Shown piece by piece: positions 1-8,675 of a stretch of 64,000 nucleotides of DNA (the stretch's first letter is position 1; every line of letters begins with the position of its first letter). The stretch covers positions 124,001 to 188,000 of the forward strand of contig NZ_FXAR01000001.1 of the NCBI RefSeq assembly GCF_900177745.1. The letters are read 5' to 3'. The translations under genes and the position numbers were made by a program. The DNA is from Corynebacterium pollutisoli. GTDB lineage: Bacteria; Actinomycetota; Actinomycetes; Mycobacteriales; Mycobacteriaceae. The notes below the pieces were generated by a model, which saw only the letters and a list, made by a program, of their open reading frames with translations, was not told the origin of the DNA and did not search any database.

Positions 1-118
1 CGGCGCCCGCGAGCGCATGATCGCCGTCTTCGACTACGACGAGACCCGCCCGAACTACGCCCTGGGCTACAAGTTCGACATCGTCCTCCGCGGCAAGAAC
101 GCCACCCCCTTCGAGTAA
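1..118 (+). CDS. pcaH: Protocatechuate 3,4-dioxygenase beta subunit, C-terminal end (partial)
   Basis: Only the last 38 codons are present; the reading frame starts at base 2 and ends at TAA 116-118. The tail includes MIAVFDYDET and KFDIVLRG, the C-terminal strands of the intradiol dioxygenase beta subunit. PcaH carries the non-heme Fe(III) centre that, together with PcaG, opens protocatechuate to 3-carboxy-cis,cis-muconate in the cytoplasm. The assignment rests on this short tail plus the pcaG gene 24 bp downstream. The gene is cut by the window edge, not by a biological truncation that can be seen. Confidence 0.88.
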   Translation, partial: GARERMIAVFDYDETRPNYALGYKFDIVLRGKNATPFE

Positions 119-142
119 GCACCCCTGGAAGCGAGACACATC

Positions 143-730
143 ATGATTGACACCCACAAGACCGGCGAGTTCCGCTACGAGGTCTCCGACATCCGCGACC
201 AGGACGAGGCCGAGTTCGGCATCACCCCCTCCCAGACCGTCGGCCCCTACGTCCACATCGGCCTCACCCTCGAGGACTCCGAGATCGTCGCCACCGAGGG
301 CGACACCATCGAGGTCAGCTTCTCCGTCATCGACGGCAACGGCGACCCGGTGGCCGACGCCATGATCGAGATCTGGCAGACCCGCCCGGACGGCACCTAC
401 AACACCGACGAGGTCGAGGGCTTCCGCGGCCTGGGCCGTGGTATGGCTGACGAGACGGGCACCGTCACCTTCACCACCCTGCGCCCCGGCGCCACCGAGG
501 AGGAGGCCGCGCACCTGAAGGTGGGCGTCTTCGCCCGCGGCATGCTCGAGCGCCTCTACACCCGCCTGTACTTCCCGGAGAACGACAACGCAGCCGACCC
601 GGTCCTCGAGCTTGTCGACGCCGCGCGCCGCGACCTCCTCATCGCCGAGCCGGTCGACGGTGGTTACCGGAAGACCATCGTCATGCAGCACGCGGATCCG
701 GGGAAGGAGACCCCGTTCTTCCGTGTCTGA
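143..730 (+). CDS. pcaG: Protocatechuate 3,4-dioxygenase alpha subunit
   Basis: 195 aa, the usual size for PcaG. The TPSQTVGPYVHIGL segment near residue 29 and the IEIWQTRPDGTYN segment near residue 80 are intradiol dioxygenase signatures; the C-terminus (FARGMLERLYTRLYFPE) is typical of the alpha chain. It pairs with PcaH to cleave protocatechuate between its two hydroxyls. The gene starts with ATG 24 bp after pcaH, with a GGAAGCGAGA purine run as ribosome site, and its last 8 bp overlap the GTG start of pcaB. It is therefore the second gene of a pcaHGBC-pobA-transporter operon. Confidence 0.95.
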   Translation: MIDTHKTGEFRYEVSDIRDQDEAEFGITPSQTVGPYVHIGLTLEDSEIVATEGDTIEVSFSVIDGNGDPVADAMIEIWQTRPDGTYNTDEVEGFRGLGRGMADETGTVTFTTLRPGATEEEAAHLKVGVFARGMLERLYTRLYFPENDNAADPVLELVDAARRDLLIAEPVDGGYRKTIVMQHADPGKETPFFRV

Positions 731-1850
731 TCTCAGCCGCAACACCTACAGTGACGTCGCCTCCGGCGACACGTCCTTCCACGAGCACCTCTCCGACCGC
801 GCGTTCATCACCGCGATCCTCGAGTTCGAGGCCGCGCTTGCCGACGCCGCCGCCGACGCCGGACACATCACCCTGGAGTCCGCGCGCGCCGCGCACGACG
901 CCATCAACGCCACCGAGCTCGACCTCGACGCCGTCGCCGCCGCCTCCGCGGCCGGCGGCAACCCGACCATCCCGCTGGTGGCCGACCTGAAGAAGCGCGC
1001 CGGGGACGCCAACGGCATCCACGTCGGGGCGACGAGCCAGGACGCCATCGACACCGCGCTCGTCCTCTGCCTGCGCCGGGCCGGCCGGGTGCTGGACACT
1101 CGCCTGGGCGACGTCGTCAAGCTTCTGTCCGACCTGGCCACCACCCACCGGGACACGCCCGTCATGGGCCGCACCCTGGGGCAGCAGGCGCTGCCGACCA
1201 CCTTCGGCGTCATCGCCGCGGGCTGGCTGGAGGCCGTCCGGGAGTCCGCCCGGCAGCTCGGCCTGGCGCTGGAGGCGCTGCCGGTGCAGTATGCCGGTGC
1301 CACCGGCAACCTGGTGGACACGCACCCGCGGGGCATCGACGTCCACGACCGCCTGGCCGCCTCCCTCGGGCTGGCGTCCCGTCCGCTCGTGTGGCACACC
1401 AACCGCCTGCCGCTGGTCAGCGTCGGCCTGGCCGCCGCCCAGGTGGCAGGCGCCGTGCGCAAGATCGCCGGGGACGTCATCGCCTCCTCGGCCACCGAGA
1501 TCGCCGAAGTCGCCGAGGCCACCCCGGGCGGCAGCTCGTCCATGCCGCACAAGGCCAACCCGGCCGCCGCGGTCGCCTGCGACGGCTACGCGCGCCGCAC
1601 CCCGGGCCTGGCGGCCACCCTGCTCGACACCCTCGACTGCCGCTGGCAGCGGGGCACGGGCAGCTGGCACGCCGAGTGGCAGACCATCCGCGAGATCTTC
1701 GCCGCGACGGCCTCCGCCGTCAACCGCATCCACGCCAGCCTCGACGGGCTGCGCGTGCACACCGAGACCATGGCGCAGCGCACCACCGGTGACCACACCG
1801 GGCACGCCGCCGAGATCACCGACCTCATCCTGGAAGGGGACCACCGATGA
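723..1850 (+). CDS. pcaB: 3-carboxy-cis,cis-muconate cycloisomerase
   Basis: Fumarase/aspartase superfamily enzyme that lactonises 3-carboxy-cis,cis-muconate to 4-carboxymuconolactone. The superfamily signature GGSSSMPHKANPAA lies near residue 265, and GATSQDAIDTA is near residue 103. I choose GTG at 723 (375 aa): it follows a GGGAAGGAGA ribosome site, overlaps pcaG by 8 bp and gives an N-terminus typical of the family. An open frame back to 612 would add a low-complexity stretch that runs antiphase through pcaG. The stop overlaps pcaC as ATGA, which implies translational coupling. At 375 aa it is shorter than the roughly 450 aa of proteobacterial PcaB. Confidence 0.92.
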   Translation: MSDLSRNTYSDVASGDTSFHEHLSDRAFITAILEFEAALADAAADAGHITLESARAAHDAINATELDLDAVAAASAAGGNPTIPLVADLKKRAGDANGIHVGATSQDAIDTALVLCLRRAGRVLDTRLGDVVKLLSDLATTHRDTPVMGRTLGQQALPTTFGVIAAGWLEAVRESARQLGLALEALPVQYAGATGNLVDTHPRGIDVHDRLAASLGLASRPLVWHTNRLPLVSVGLAAAQVAGAVRKIAGDVIASSATEIAEVAEATPGGSSSMPHKANPAAAVACDGYARRTPGLAATLLDTLDCRWQRGTGSWHAEWQTIREIFAATASAVNRIHASLDGLRVHTETMAQRTTGDHTGHAAEITDLILEGDHR

Positions 1851-2248
1851 CCGCCTACGACGAGGGCCGCGCCGCGGCCCATGAGACCGGCATGCGCAAC
1901 CGCCGCGCGGTGCTGGGGGACGCGCACGTGGACGCGGCCGTCGCCAAGCAGACCCCCGTGACGGAGAAGTTCCAGGACTTCATCACCCGCACTGCCTGGG
2001 GTGACATCTGGAACCGCGACGCGCTCGACCACACGCAGCGCCGCCTGCTCACCATCGCGATCCTCACCGCCGTGGGCAACGACGGCGAGCTCGACATGCA
2101 CATCCGCGCCGCCCTCCGCGCCGGCGTCGACTCCGACCTCATCGGCGAGGTCCTCCTCCACACCGCCGTCTACGCCGGTGTCCCCAACTCCAACCACGGC
2201 TTCAAGCTCCTGCAGAGCGCCGTCACCGACCTCGAAGGAGACCAGTAA
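1847..2248 (+). CDS. pcaC: 4-carboxymuconolactone decarboxylase
   Basis: 133 aa, a stand-alone PcaC rather than the PcaL (PcaD-PcaC) fusion found in many actinobacteria; the matching enol-lactonase is encoded separately at 11,338-12,105. Family features are DFITRTAWGDIWNR near residue 43 and EVLLHTAVYAGVPNSNH near residue 102, the AhpD-like helical core. It decarboxylates 4-carboxymuconolactone to beta-ketoadipate enol-lactone. ATG overlaps the pcaB stop by 4 bp, and the TAA is directly followed by the pobA ATG. Confidence 0.95.
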   Translation: MTAYDEGRAAAHETGMRNRRAVLGDAHVDAAVAKQTPVTEKFQDFITRTAWGDIWNRDALDHTQRRLLTIAILTAVGNDGELDMHIRAALRAGVDSDLIGEVLLHTAVYAGVPNSNHGFKLLQSAVTDLEGDQ

Positions 2249-3442
2249 ATGTCCCACACCCCCGTAGCCATCATCGGTGCCGGCCCCGCCGGCCTCACCC
2301 TGGCCCACCTGCTCCACGTCCGTTACGGCATCGAGTCCGTCATCTTCGAGTCCCGCTCCCGGGCCGATGTCGAGGAGACCGTCCGCGCCGGAGTCCTCGA
2401 GCAGGGCACCATGAACCTCATGCGCGAGACCGGTGTCGGCGAGCGCATGGACGCGGAGGCCGACATCGACGACGCCATCGAGCTCGCCATCGACGGCCAG
2501 CGCACCCGCATCGATCTCGCCGGGCTCACCGGCCACCACATGGCCGTCTACCCGCAGCACGAGTACCTCAAGGACTTCATCGCCGCGCGTCTCGACGCCG
2601 GCCAGACCATCTTCTTCGAGACCGAGGTCACCGACGTCACCGGGTACGACGACGACCAGGTCACCGTCTCCTACACCACCAACGACGGACAGCAGCACAC
2701 CCTCACCGCCGACTACGTCATGGCCGGCGACGGCTCCGCCTCCCCGCGCCGCAAGCTCGTCACCGAGCTGCCCGGCGCCGTGCGCGCCAAGCACGAGTAC
2801 CCCTACGCCTGGTTCGGCATCCTGGTCAACGCGCCGCAGACCCAGAAGGAACTCATCTACGCCCACTCCGAGCACGGCTTCGCGCTGATCTCCACCCGCA
2901 CCCCGCAGATCCAGCGCTACTACCTGCAGTGCAACCCCGACGACACCGTCGACATGTGGTCCGACGAGCGCATCTGGGACGAGCTGCACAAGCGCGTCTC
3001 CACCGATGACCTGCGCGTCTCCGAGGGCGAGATCTTCGACAAGGCCGTCCTGCGCTTCCGCTCCGCCGTCACCGACCCGATGCAGCGCGGCCGCCTCTTC
3101 CTCGCCGGCGACGCCGCCCACACCGTGCCGCCCACCGGTGCGAAGGGCCTCAACCTCGCCGTCGCCGACGTCGCCGCCCTGGCCCCCGGCCTGGCGCGCG
3201 CCATCAAGAAGAACAACCGCGACCTGCTCGACCAGTACTCCGCACTCGCCGTGCCGCGCGTGTGGAAGGCCCAGCACTTCTCCTACTGGATGTCCTCCAT
3301 GCTGCACACCGTGCCCGAGCAGGATTACTTCCAGACCCAGCGGTCCCGCGCCGAACTCCGCTCCGTCCTGTCCACCGAAGCCGGCCGCACCTACCTGGCG
3401 CAGCAGTACGTGGGCCTCGACCTGCCGAAGTTCGAGGTGTAA
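2249..3442 (+). CDS. pobA: 4-hydroxybenzoate 3-monooxygenase
   Basis: 397 aa FAD-dependent aromatic hydroxylase, close to the 390-395 aa of PobA. The dinucleotide-binding motif GAGPAGLTLAHLL starts at residue 10, the DG motif (VMAGDGSASPRR) is near residue 157, and the FAD-binding GDAAHTVPPTGAKGLN motif is near residue 287. It converts 4-hydroxybenzoate to protocatechuate using NAD(P)H and O2, feeding PcaHG. It starts immediately after the pcaC TAA, behind an AAGGAGA ribosome site located in the pcaC 3' end, so it is part of the same operon. Confidence 0.96.
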   Translation: MSHTPVAIIGAGPAGLTLAHLLHVRYGIESVIFESRSRADVEETVRAGVLEQGTMNLMRETGVGERMDAEADIDDAIELAIDGQRTRIDLAGLTGHHMAVYPQHEYLKDFIAARLDAGQTIFFETEVTDVTGYDDDQVTVSYTTNDGQQHTLTADYVMAGDGSASPRRKLVTELPGAVRAKHEYPYAWFGILVNAPQTQKELIYAHSEHGFALISTRTPQIQRYYLQCNPDDTVDMWSDERIWDELHKRVSTDDLRVSEGEIFDKAVLRFRSAVTDPMQRGRLFLAGDAAHTVPPTGAKGLNLAVADVAALAPGLARAIKKNNRDLLDQYSALAVPRVWKAQHFSYWMSSMLHTVPEQDYFQTQRSRAELRSVLSTEAGRTYLAQQYVGLDLPKFEV

Positions 3443-3478
3443 CTGAGTACCGCTGTACAGACCCCCACCTCCACCGGT

Positions 3479-4747
3479 GTGCGGTCCACCGCCGTCGTCA
3501 CCGTCCTGCTGTGGATCGCCGTGCTTCTCGACGGCTTCGACATGGTCGTCATCGGCGCCGTCCTGCCCTCCATGATCGAGGACCCCACCTGGCAGGTCAC
3601 CGCCGCCGAGGGCACCCAGATCGTCACAGCCGGCCTCATCGGCATGACGATCGGTGCCCTGGCCATCGGCACCCTCACCGACAAGCTCGGCCGCCGCTGG
3701 GTGATGATCGTCTCCGTCCTCGGCTTCTCCCTGCTCACCCTCGGCATGGGCTTCGCGTCGTCCGTGTGGATGCTCATGCTCCTGCGCTTCCTCGCCGGCG
3801 TCGGACTCGGCGGCTGCCTGCCGACCGCGATCTCCATGGTCACCGAGTTCCGGGGCCGCGCCAAGGCCGGATCCTCCACCACCACCGTCATGACCGGCTA
3901 CCACGTCGGTGCCGTGCTCACCGCGCTGCTCGCCATCGTCATGATCGAGCCCTTCGGCTGGCACTCCCTGTTCATCGTCGGTGCCGTCCCGGGCATCATC
4001 CTCGCCCCGGTGATGTACTTCCTGCTGCCCGAGTCCCCGCAGTACCTGCTGGCCAAGGGCCGCGTCGCCGAGGCCGAGGAGATCGCCGGCCGCTACGGCA
4101 TGGAGCTGTCCGACGAACTCGACCGCTCCGCCGCGCAGGCCGCCCAGGAGGATCAGCAGCGCAGCTCCCTGGCGTCCCTGCTCACCCCGAAGTACCGCCG
4201 CAACTCCCTGGCGATCTGGGCGACGTCCTTCATGGGCCTGCTGCTCGTCTACGGGCTCAACACCTGGCTGCCCCAGATCATGCGCGCCGCGGACTACGAC
4301 CTGGGCAACTCCCTCGGCTTCCTGCTGGTGCTCAACGTCGGCGCCGTCGTCGGCCTCATCATCGCCGGCAAGGTCTCCGACACCCACTCGCCGCGCAGGA
4401 CCGGTCTGCTGTGGTTCGTCATGTCCGCGGTGTTCCTCGCGCTCATGGCGATCAAGCTGCCGCTCGTGGCGCTGTACGTGGTCGTGTTCATCACGGGTGT
4501 GTTCGTGTTCTCCTCGCAGAACCTCGTCTACGCCTTCGTCGGCGAGAACCACCCCTCCAACATGCGCGCCACCGCCATGGGCTTCTCCGCCGGCATCGGC
4601 CGCCTCGGCGCGATCTCCGGCCCGATGCTCGGCGGTCTGCTCATCAGCCTCGGCCTGGCGCACCCGTGGGGTTTCTTCGCCTACGCGGCCGTCGGACTGC
4701 TCGGTGCGCTCATCTTCGCGCTGACCCGGCCGGTGTACCGCCGGTAG
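3479..4747 (+). CDS. pcaK: MFS aromatic acid:H+ symporter (PcaK/BenK type)
   Basis: About 422 aa with 12 predicted membrane segments. LLDGFDMVVIGAVLP in the first helix is the DG(Y/F)D signature of the aromatic acid:H+ symporter family, and GTLTDKLGRR is the conserved cytoplasmic loop 2-3. The neighbourhood (pobA, pcaHGBC) makes 4-hydroxybenzoate and/or protocatechuate the likely cargo; this is inference. Start: the only NTG starts in frame are GTG 3479, which lacks a ribosome site, and CTG 3443, which directly abuts the pobA stop and adds 12 residues. CTG 3443 is quite possible, because every upstream junction in this operon is equally tight. Confidence 0.88.
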   Translation: MRSTAVVTVLLWIAVLLDGFDMVVIGAVLPSMIEDPTWQVTAAEGTQIVTAGLIGMTIGALAIGTLTDKLGRRWVMIVSVLGFSLLTLGMGFASSVWMLMLLRFLAGVGLGGCLPTAISMVTEFRGRAKAGSSTTTVMTGYHVGAVLTALLAIVMIEPFGWHSLFIVGAVPGIILAPVMYFLLPESPQYLLAKGRVAEAEEIAGRYGMELSDELDRSAAQAAQEDQQRSSLASLLTPKYRRNSLAIWATSFMGLLLVYGLNTWLPQIMRAADYDLGNSLGFLLVLNVGAVVGLIIAGKVSDTHSPRRTGLLWFVMSAVFLALMAIKLPLVALYVVVFITGVFVFSSQNLVYAFVGENHPSNMRATAMGFSAGIGRLGAISGPMLGGLLISLGLAHPWGFFAYAAVGLLGALIFALTRPVYRR

Positions 4748-4856
4748 GCATATCACGGCAGGGATATCACCCCAGGCATAAGTCGAGAGGGTCCGGGCCC
4801 GCAGCCCCGGGCTACTCGACCTATACCTGCCGAGCTATGCCTCGGGTGATATGCCT
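4746..4856. terminator. Nested inverted repeats between convergent transporter and pcaO genes
   Basis: The gap between the two convergent genes is one complex palindrome. AGGCATATCAC (4746-4756) is matched perfectly by GTGATATGCCT (4846-4856). 4764-4780 pairs with 4836-4852 at 16 of 17 positions. AGGCATAAGTCGAG (4774-4787) pairs with 4815-4828 at 12 of 14. A CCGGGCCC...CCCGGG core sits in the middle. Arms share bases, so alternative pairings exclude each other. The likely role is bidirectional termination; no long T-run follows. Confidence 0.6.
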
Positions 4857-6850
4857 CAGCCGAGCCGCTCCCGCAGCTCCTGGCGCGTCCGCACCCCGAG
4901 CTTCCGGTACACCCGCGTGAGGTGGTACTCCACGGTCTTCGTGGACAGTGACAGCTCGCGGGCCACCGCCGCGTTCGTCGCCCCCTCGGCGACGAGCGCG
5001 GCGATCTGCTCTTCCTGGGGTGTCAGCCCGTGCGGATTGGTGTGGTGCACGAGCCCGACGCCGCCGACCCGGCGCTCCGCCGCACACCGCTCAACCATGA
5101 CGCTGGCCCCCATCTGGGCGAAGATCTCGGCGGCGTGGGACAGCACCTCGTCGGCACGCTGGCGGCGGCCGTGGCGGCGCAGCACCTTGCCGTACTCGAA
5201 GAGGATGCGCGACTGGTAGGCGGGCATGGGGGTGTCGAGGATGGCGTCGACCGCGTCCTCGAAGGTGCGCAGACCGGCGCCGACGTCGCCGCGCTGGAGC
5301 TGGATCGTCGCCCGGGGGACGGCGTTCTTCGCCATCAGCGACACGAGCCCGGAGGGGGAGTGGCGGGCCTCGGTGGCAGTGATGAGGTCGTCGGCGGCGT
5401 CGATACGCCCGGCCCGGATGAGGGTCTGGGCGTAGACGTCCTCCCACGGCCAGAAGCCGGGGTGCTGAGTGTCGGTGGAGGCGACGGTCCGGGCCAGCAG
5501 GTCGCCGGCGCGCAGGGCGGCGGGCAGGTCGGCGGAGTTGGCGGCGACGATCATCCGGCCCATTGCGGCGGGCAGCGACTGCAGCAGGAAGGCGTCCTCG
5601 CTCAGTGTCAGGCGCTGGAGGTAGTTGCGGGCCAGCAGGTCGTCGCCCTGCATGGCGGCGATCTGCACGCCGGACCACAGGAGCATCGGCTCGAGCAGCT
5701 CCATGCCGTGGGCCTCGCTGGTGGCCAGGCCGCGTTCCACGACGCGCGCCGCGGTGGTCCATTCGCCCAGCACGTAGAGGGTGCGCGAGAGCCACGCGTC
5801 CTGCCATACGCCCGTGATCACCGACTGCCCCGGCAGGTGCTGCAGGCGTTCCCGGGCGGTGAGCGGATCGTCGAAGGACAGGGCCAGCCACCCGTGGATC
5901 ATCGCCAGGCGCTGCCGGTCCAGCGCCGATTCCGGCGTCAGAGACATGTCCGGCATGCGACCCGAGAGGGCGGCGTCGGCGACGAGGCGCAGGATCCGGG
6001 CCTCGTCGAGAAGCAGGGTGTCGGCCTTGGCCTGCACGGCCGCCAGATCCCAGTCCACGAGCGACAGCAGCACGCTGCGCACGCGGTGGCGGGGCTCGGG
6101 GCCGGGGTCGGCGAGGTGCTCGTGAGCGCGGCGACGCAGGCCCCGGTTGAGGGCGAGGTAGCCGCGCAGGTTGTTCTGCTCGGCCGGATCCTGCTCGGGG
6201 GAGCACTCGTTGAGGTGCAGCTCGGCGGTCGGCAGTTCGCCGGCGGCCGCCAGCTCGCGGGCCCGGGCCAGATGGTCCCGCTTATCGACGCCCCGCCACA
6301 GCTCACCCTCCGGCATCGCCGTGACCAGCGCATTGATCGCGCCGGGCCAGCCGCCGGTCTCCGCGTGGACCTCCTCGACCCGCGCCACCGGGATCCGCCG
6401 ACCCGTGACGGCGTGGAGGTAGCCGGCGGTCTCCGCCAGCGTCAACGGCGGCAGGGTGAGCACGTCCGTGGCCAGGTGGTCGAGGCCGGGGCCGTCCACC
6501 GTCGCGACGACCGACACCGTCGACTCCGGGTGCCGCGCCGCCGAGATGAGCTGCCGCAACGATCGCTCGTCCGCGTGCTGCAGATCGTCGACCACCACGA
6601 TCACGTCCGCCAGGGGAGTGGGCAGCAGCGCCGCCAGCGCGCCGGGCTCGTCCCGGTTCCAGGGGAACAAGGCGACGCGGTGGAGGTGGTGGCTGCCCAG
6701 GCGGGCGACGACCGCCTCCAGCGCACCCTTGCGGTCCGCCCCCTCCGGACCCGCGATGAGCAGCACCGCGCCCGACCCGGCAGCGGTGATGTGCAGGGCG
6801 GCGCGGTGCAGCAGGCGGCGGTGGATGTGCCGCAGGTACTGGGAGGTCAT
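4856..6850 (-). CDS. pcaO: LuxR-type (LAL-like) transcriptional activator PcaO
   Basis: 664 aa from ATG 6850. The C-terminal 60 residues are a LuxR/GerE helix-turn-helix (LTPQEEQIAALVAEG...VARELSLSTKTVEYHLTRVYRKLGV). The N-terminus resembles an ATPase: AGPEGADRKG is a degenerate Walker A lacking the canonical GK(S/T), and VIVVVDDLQHAD is a Walker B. This fits PcaO of Corynebacterium glutamicum, an atypical LAL regulator that activates the pcaHG operon. I prefer ATG 6850 over an open frame to 6922, since the extra residues look unconserved. In C. glutamicum pcaO lies next to pcaD; here they are separated by vdh and an accessory segment. Confidence 0.85.
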   Translation of the reverse strand: MTSQYLRHIHRRLLHRAALHITAAGSGAVLLIAGPEGADRKGALEAVVARLGSHHLHRVALFPWNRDEPGALAALLPTPLADVIVVVDDLQHADERSLRQLISAARHPESTVSVVATVDGPGLDHLATDVLTLPPLTLAETAGYLHAVTGRRIPVARVEEVHAETGGWPGAINALVTAMPEGELWRGVDKRDHLARARELAAAGELPTAELHLNECSPEQDPAEQNNLRGYLALNRGLRRRAHEHLADPGPEPRHRVRSVLLSLVDWDLAAVQAKADTLLLDEARILRLVADAALSGRMPDMSLTPESALDRQRLAMIHGWLALSFDDPLTARERLQHLPGQSVITGVWQDAWLSRTLYVLGEWTTAARVVERGLATSEAHGMELLEPMLLWSGVQIAAMQGDDLLARNYLQRLTLSEDAFLLQSLPAAMGRMIVAANSADLPAALRAGDLLARTVASTDTQHPGFWPWEDVYAQTLIRAGRIDAADDLITATEARHSPSGLVSLMAKNAVPRATIQLQRGDVGAGLRTFEDAVDAILDTPMPAYQSRILFEYGKVLRRHGRRQRADEVLSHAAEIFAQMGASVMVERCAAERRVGGVGLVHHTNPHGLTPQEEQIAALVAEGATNAAVARELSLSTKTVEYHLTRVYRKLGVRTRQELRERLG

Positions 6851-6978
6851 GGTGGGTTTAAGGATACGGGAGGGCCAACCGACGACGAATGGACCTGGCG
6901 TGTGACGTGTCACCTTTGGCATTGTTGAGTGTCACAAGCCTCATTTGAGGCCGGATGTCACGAACCAAGGAGCACCCC
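6851..6978. promoter_or_regulatory. Divergent pcaO / aldehyde dehydrogenase control region
   Basis: This 128-bp region separates two divergent genes. It contains the palindrome GTGAC-GT-GTCAC (6902-6913), and the half-site GTGTCAC or TGTCAC recurs at 6929-6935 and 6957-6962. Repeated half-sites of this kind suggest an operator for a dimeric regulator. The ribosome site AAGGAG (6967-6972) sets the aldehyde dehydrogenase start at 6979. The regulator is not identifiable from sequence alone. Confidence 0.5.
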
Positions 6979-8445
6979 ATGACCGACTACTCCCATCTCA
7001 TCTCCGAGCAGCTCTACATCGACGGCTGGGTCGACGGCACCTCCGAGCGTGAGGCCACCACCGTCAACCCCTTCAACGACGAGCCGATCGCGACGATCCG
7101 CCAGGCGTCGCAGGCGGACGTCGACAAGGCCTACGACGTCGCGAAGCAGAACCAGCCTGCGTGGGCGGAGCTGCCGCCGAAGGACCGCGCCGCGGTGATG
7201 AGCAAGGCCGCCGACTTCATCGAGGAGAACTTCGACGCGATCGTGGCGCTCATCCAGGCGGAGTCGGGCTCGACGATCGCGAAGGCGAGCATCGAAACCG
7301 GTCTGGCGATCGGGTCGCTGCGCGAGTCAGCGCAGTTCCCGACCCGCATCACCGGCTCCATCCACCCGTCCAACACCCCGGGCAAGACGAACTTCGTGTT
7401 CCGCGAGCCGCTGGGTGTCGTCGGTGTGATCAGCCCGTGGAACTTCCCGTTCGCGTTGTCCATGCGTTCCGTCGCACCGGCCCTGGCCTGCGGAAACTCG
7501 GTGGTGCTCAAGCCGGCCTCGGACACCCCGCTCGTCGGTGGTCTGCTGCTGGGCACGATCTTCGAGGCGGCCGGCCTGCCGGAGGGTGTGCTGGGCATCG
7601 TCGTCGGCGCGGGTTCCGAGATCGGTGACCACTTCGTCGAGAACGAGGTCCCCTCGCTGATCTCCTTCACCGGCTCCACCCCGGTCGGGCAGGGCGTCGG
7701 TGTCAAGGCTGTCGGTGGCAGGCGCATGAAGAAGGTCGCCCTCGAACTGGGCGGCAACGCCCCACTCGTTGTGCTCGACGACGCCGACCTCGACCAGGCC
7801 GTCGGCGCCGCCACCCTCGGCAAGTTCCTCCACCAGGGCCAGATCTGCATGGCCGTCAACCGCATCATCGTGCAGGCGGAGGTGTACGACGAGTTCGTCG
7901 AGAAGTTCACCGAGCGCGTCCGCGGCCTGACCTTCGGCGACCAGCTCGACCACTCCACGATCGTCGGCCCCCTCATCAACGATCAGCAGGTCGAGTCCGT
8001 CACCGCCAAGATCGACCAGGCCCGCGCCGAGGGCGCCCGCGAGCTGCTCTCCGGCCCGATCGAGGGCCGCGTCATCGCCCCGCACCTGTTCGCCGACGTC
8101 ACCCCCGACATGGAGCTGTTCCGCGAGGAGATCTTCGGCCCCGTCGTCGGCATCGTCAAGGCCGACAACGAGGAGCACGCCCTCGAGCTGGCCAACGACA
8201 CCGAGTTCGGACTCTCCTCCGCCGTCTACACCCGCGACCTCGCCCGCGGCGTGCGCTTCGCCCGCCGCATCGAGGCCGGCATGACCCACGTCAACGACAT
8301 CACCGTCAACGACGAGGCCCACGTCATGTTCGGCGGGGAGAAGAACTCCGGCCTCGGCCGCTTCAACGGTCAATGGGCCATCGACGCGTTCACCACGGAG
8401 CACTGGGTCGGCGTCGCCCCCGGCAACGCGCAGTTCCCGTTCTAG
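6979..8445 (+). CDS. vdh: Benzaldehyde/vanillin-type NAD(P)-dependent aldehyde dehydrogenase
   Basis: 488 aa aldehyde dehydrogenase superfamily member. It shows NFPFALSMRSVAPALACGN (cofactor loop), the general-base motif ALELGGNAPLVVLDDADL and the catalytic cysteine in FLHQGQICMAVNR. The C-terminal INVNDITVND-like segment (AGMTHVNDITVNDEAH) is typical of benzaldehyde/vanillin dehydrogenases. It would oxidise aromatic aldehydes to acids feeding PobA or PcaHG. ATG 6979 is chosen because it follows AAGGAG at good spacing; the frame opens 8 codons earlier at 6955. It is divergent from pcaO. The exact substrate is inferred from context. Confidence 0.85.
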   Translation: MTDYSHLISEQLYIDGWVDGTSEREATTVNPFNDEPIATIRQASQADVDKAYDVAKQNQPAWAELPPKDRAAVMSKAADFIEENFDAIVALIQAESGSTIAKASIETGLAIGSLRESAQFPTRITGSIHPSNTPGKTNFVFREPLGVVGVISPWNFPFALSMRSVAPALACGNSVVLKPASDTPLVGGLLLGTIFEAAGLPEGVLGIVVGAGSEIGDHFVENEVPSLISFTGSTPVGQGVGVKAVGGRRMKKVALELGGNAPLVVLDDADLDQAVGAATLGKFLHQGQICMAVNRIIVQAEVYDEFVEKFTERVRGLTFGDQLDHSTIVGPLINDQQVESVTAKIDQARAEGARELLSGPIEGRVIAPHLFADVTPDMELFREEIFGPVVGIVKADNEEHALELANDTEFGLSSAVYTRDLARGVRFARRIEAGMTHVNDITVNDEAHVMFGGEKNSGLGRFNGQWAIDAFTTEHWVGVAPGNAQFPF

Positions 8446-8471
8446 GAGGTTATCGACGCTACCTTTAGGTC

Positions 8472-8675
8472 ATGGACCTCACCTATGACCCCCACGCCAA
8501 CTCCGCCTACCTCACCCTCGGAACCCCGGTGCAGCCCAACCATCGTGTTGTCGGCGGGCTCACCCTCCAGGGGATGAACGGCGAGGTCATCTTCGACCTC
8601 GACTCGTACGGCCGCATCGTCGGCATGAAGTTCGACGGCGCGCGGGAACTGCTCCGGCCCGAGGTGTGGGACTGA
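8472..8675 (+). CDS. DUF2283 family small protein
   Basis: 67 aa. It opens with LTYDPHANSAYLTL and contains a VIFDLDSYGRIVGMKF strand, the pattern of DUF2283 (small beta-rich proteins that begin YD...ADALYI and have a D.D..G.IVGIE strand). Function is unknown; family members often occur beside toxin-antitoxin or mobile genes. Its stop codon region overlaps the start of the AbiEii remnant, which suggests that the two were once one transcription unit. It begins 26 bp after vdh and may be read from the same promoter. Confidence 0.7.
   Translation: MDLTYDPHANSAYLTLGTPVQPNHRVVGGLTLQGMNGEVIFDLDSYGRIVGMKFDGARELLRPEVWD

Noticed and set aside
1586..4756. A 1056-codon open frame on the minus strand opposite pcaB-pcaC-pobA-transporter
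   Set aside because: Low-complexity Gly/Asp/Glu/Val product, no ribosome site, antisense to well-conserved genes; a normal artefact of very high GC at third positions. The same applies to long antisense frames at 11,398-14,193, 24,231-26,408 and 32,481-35,960.
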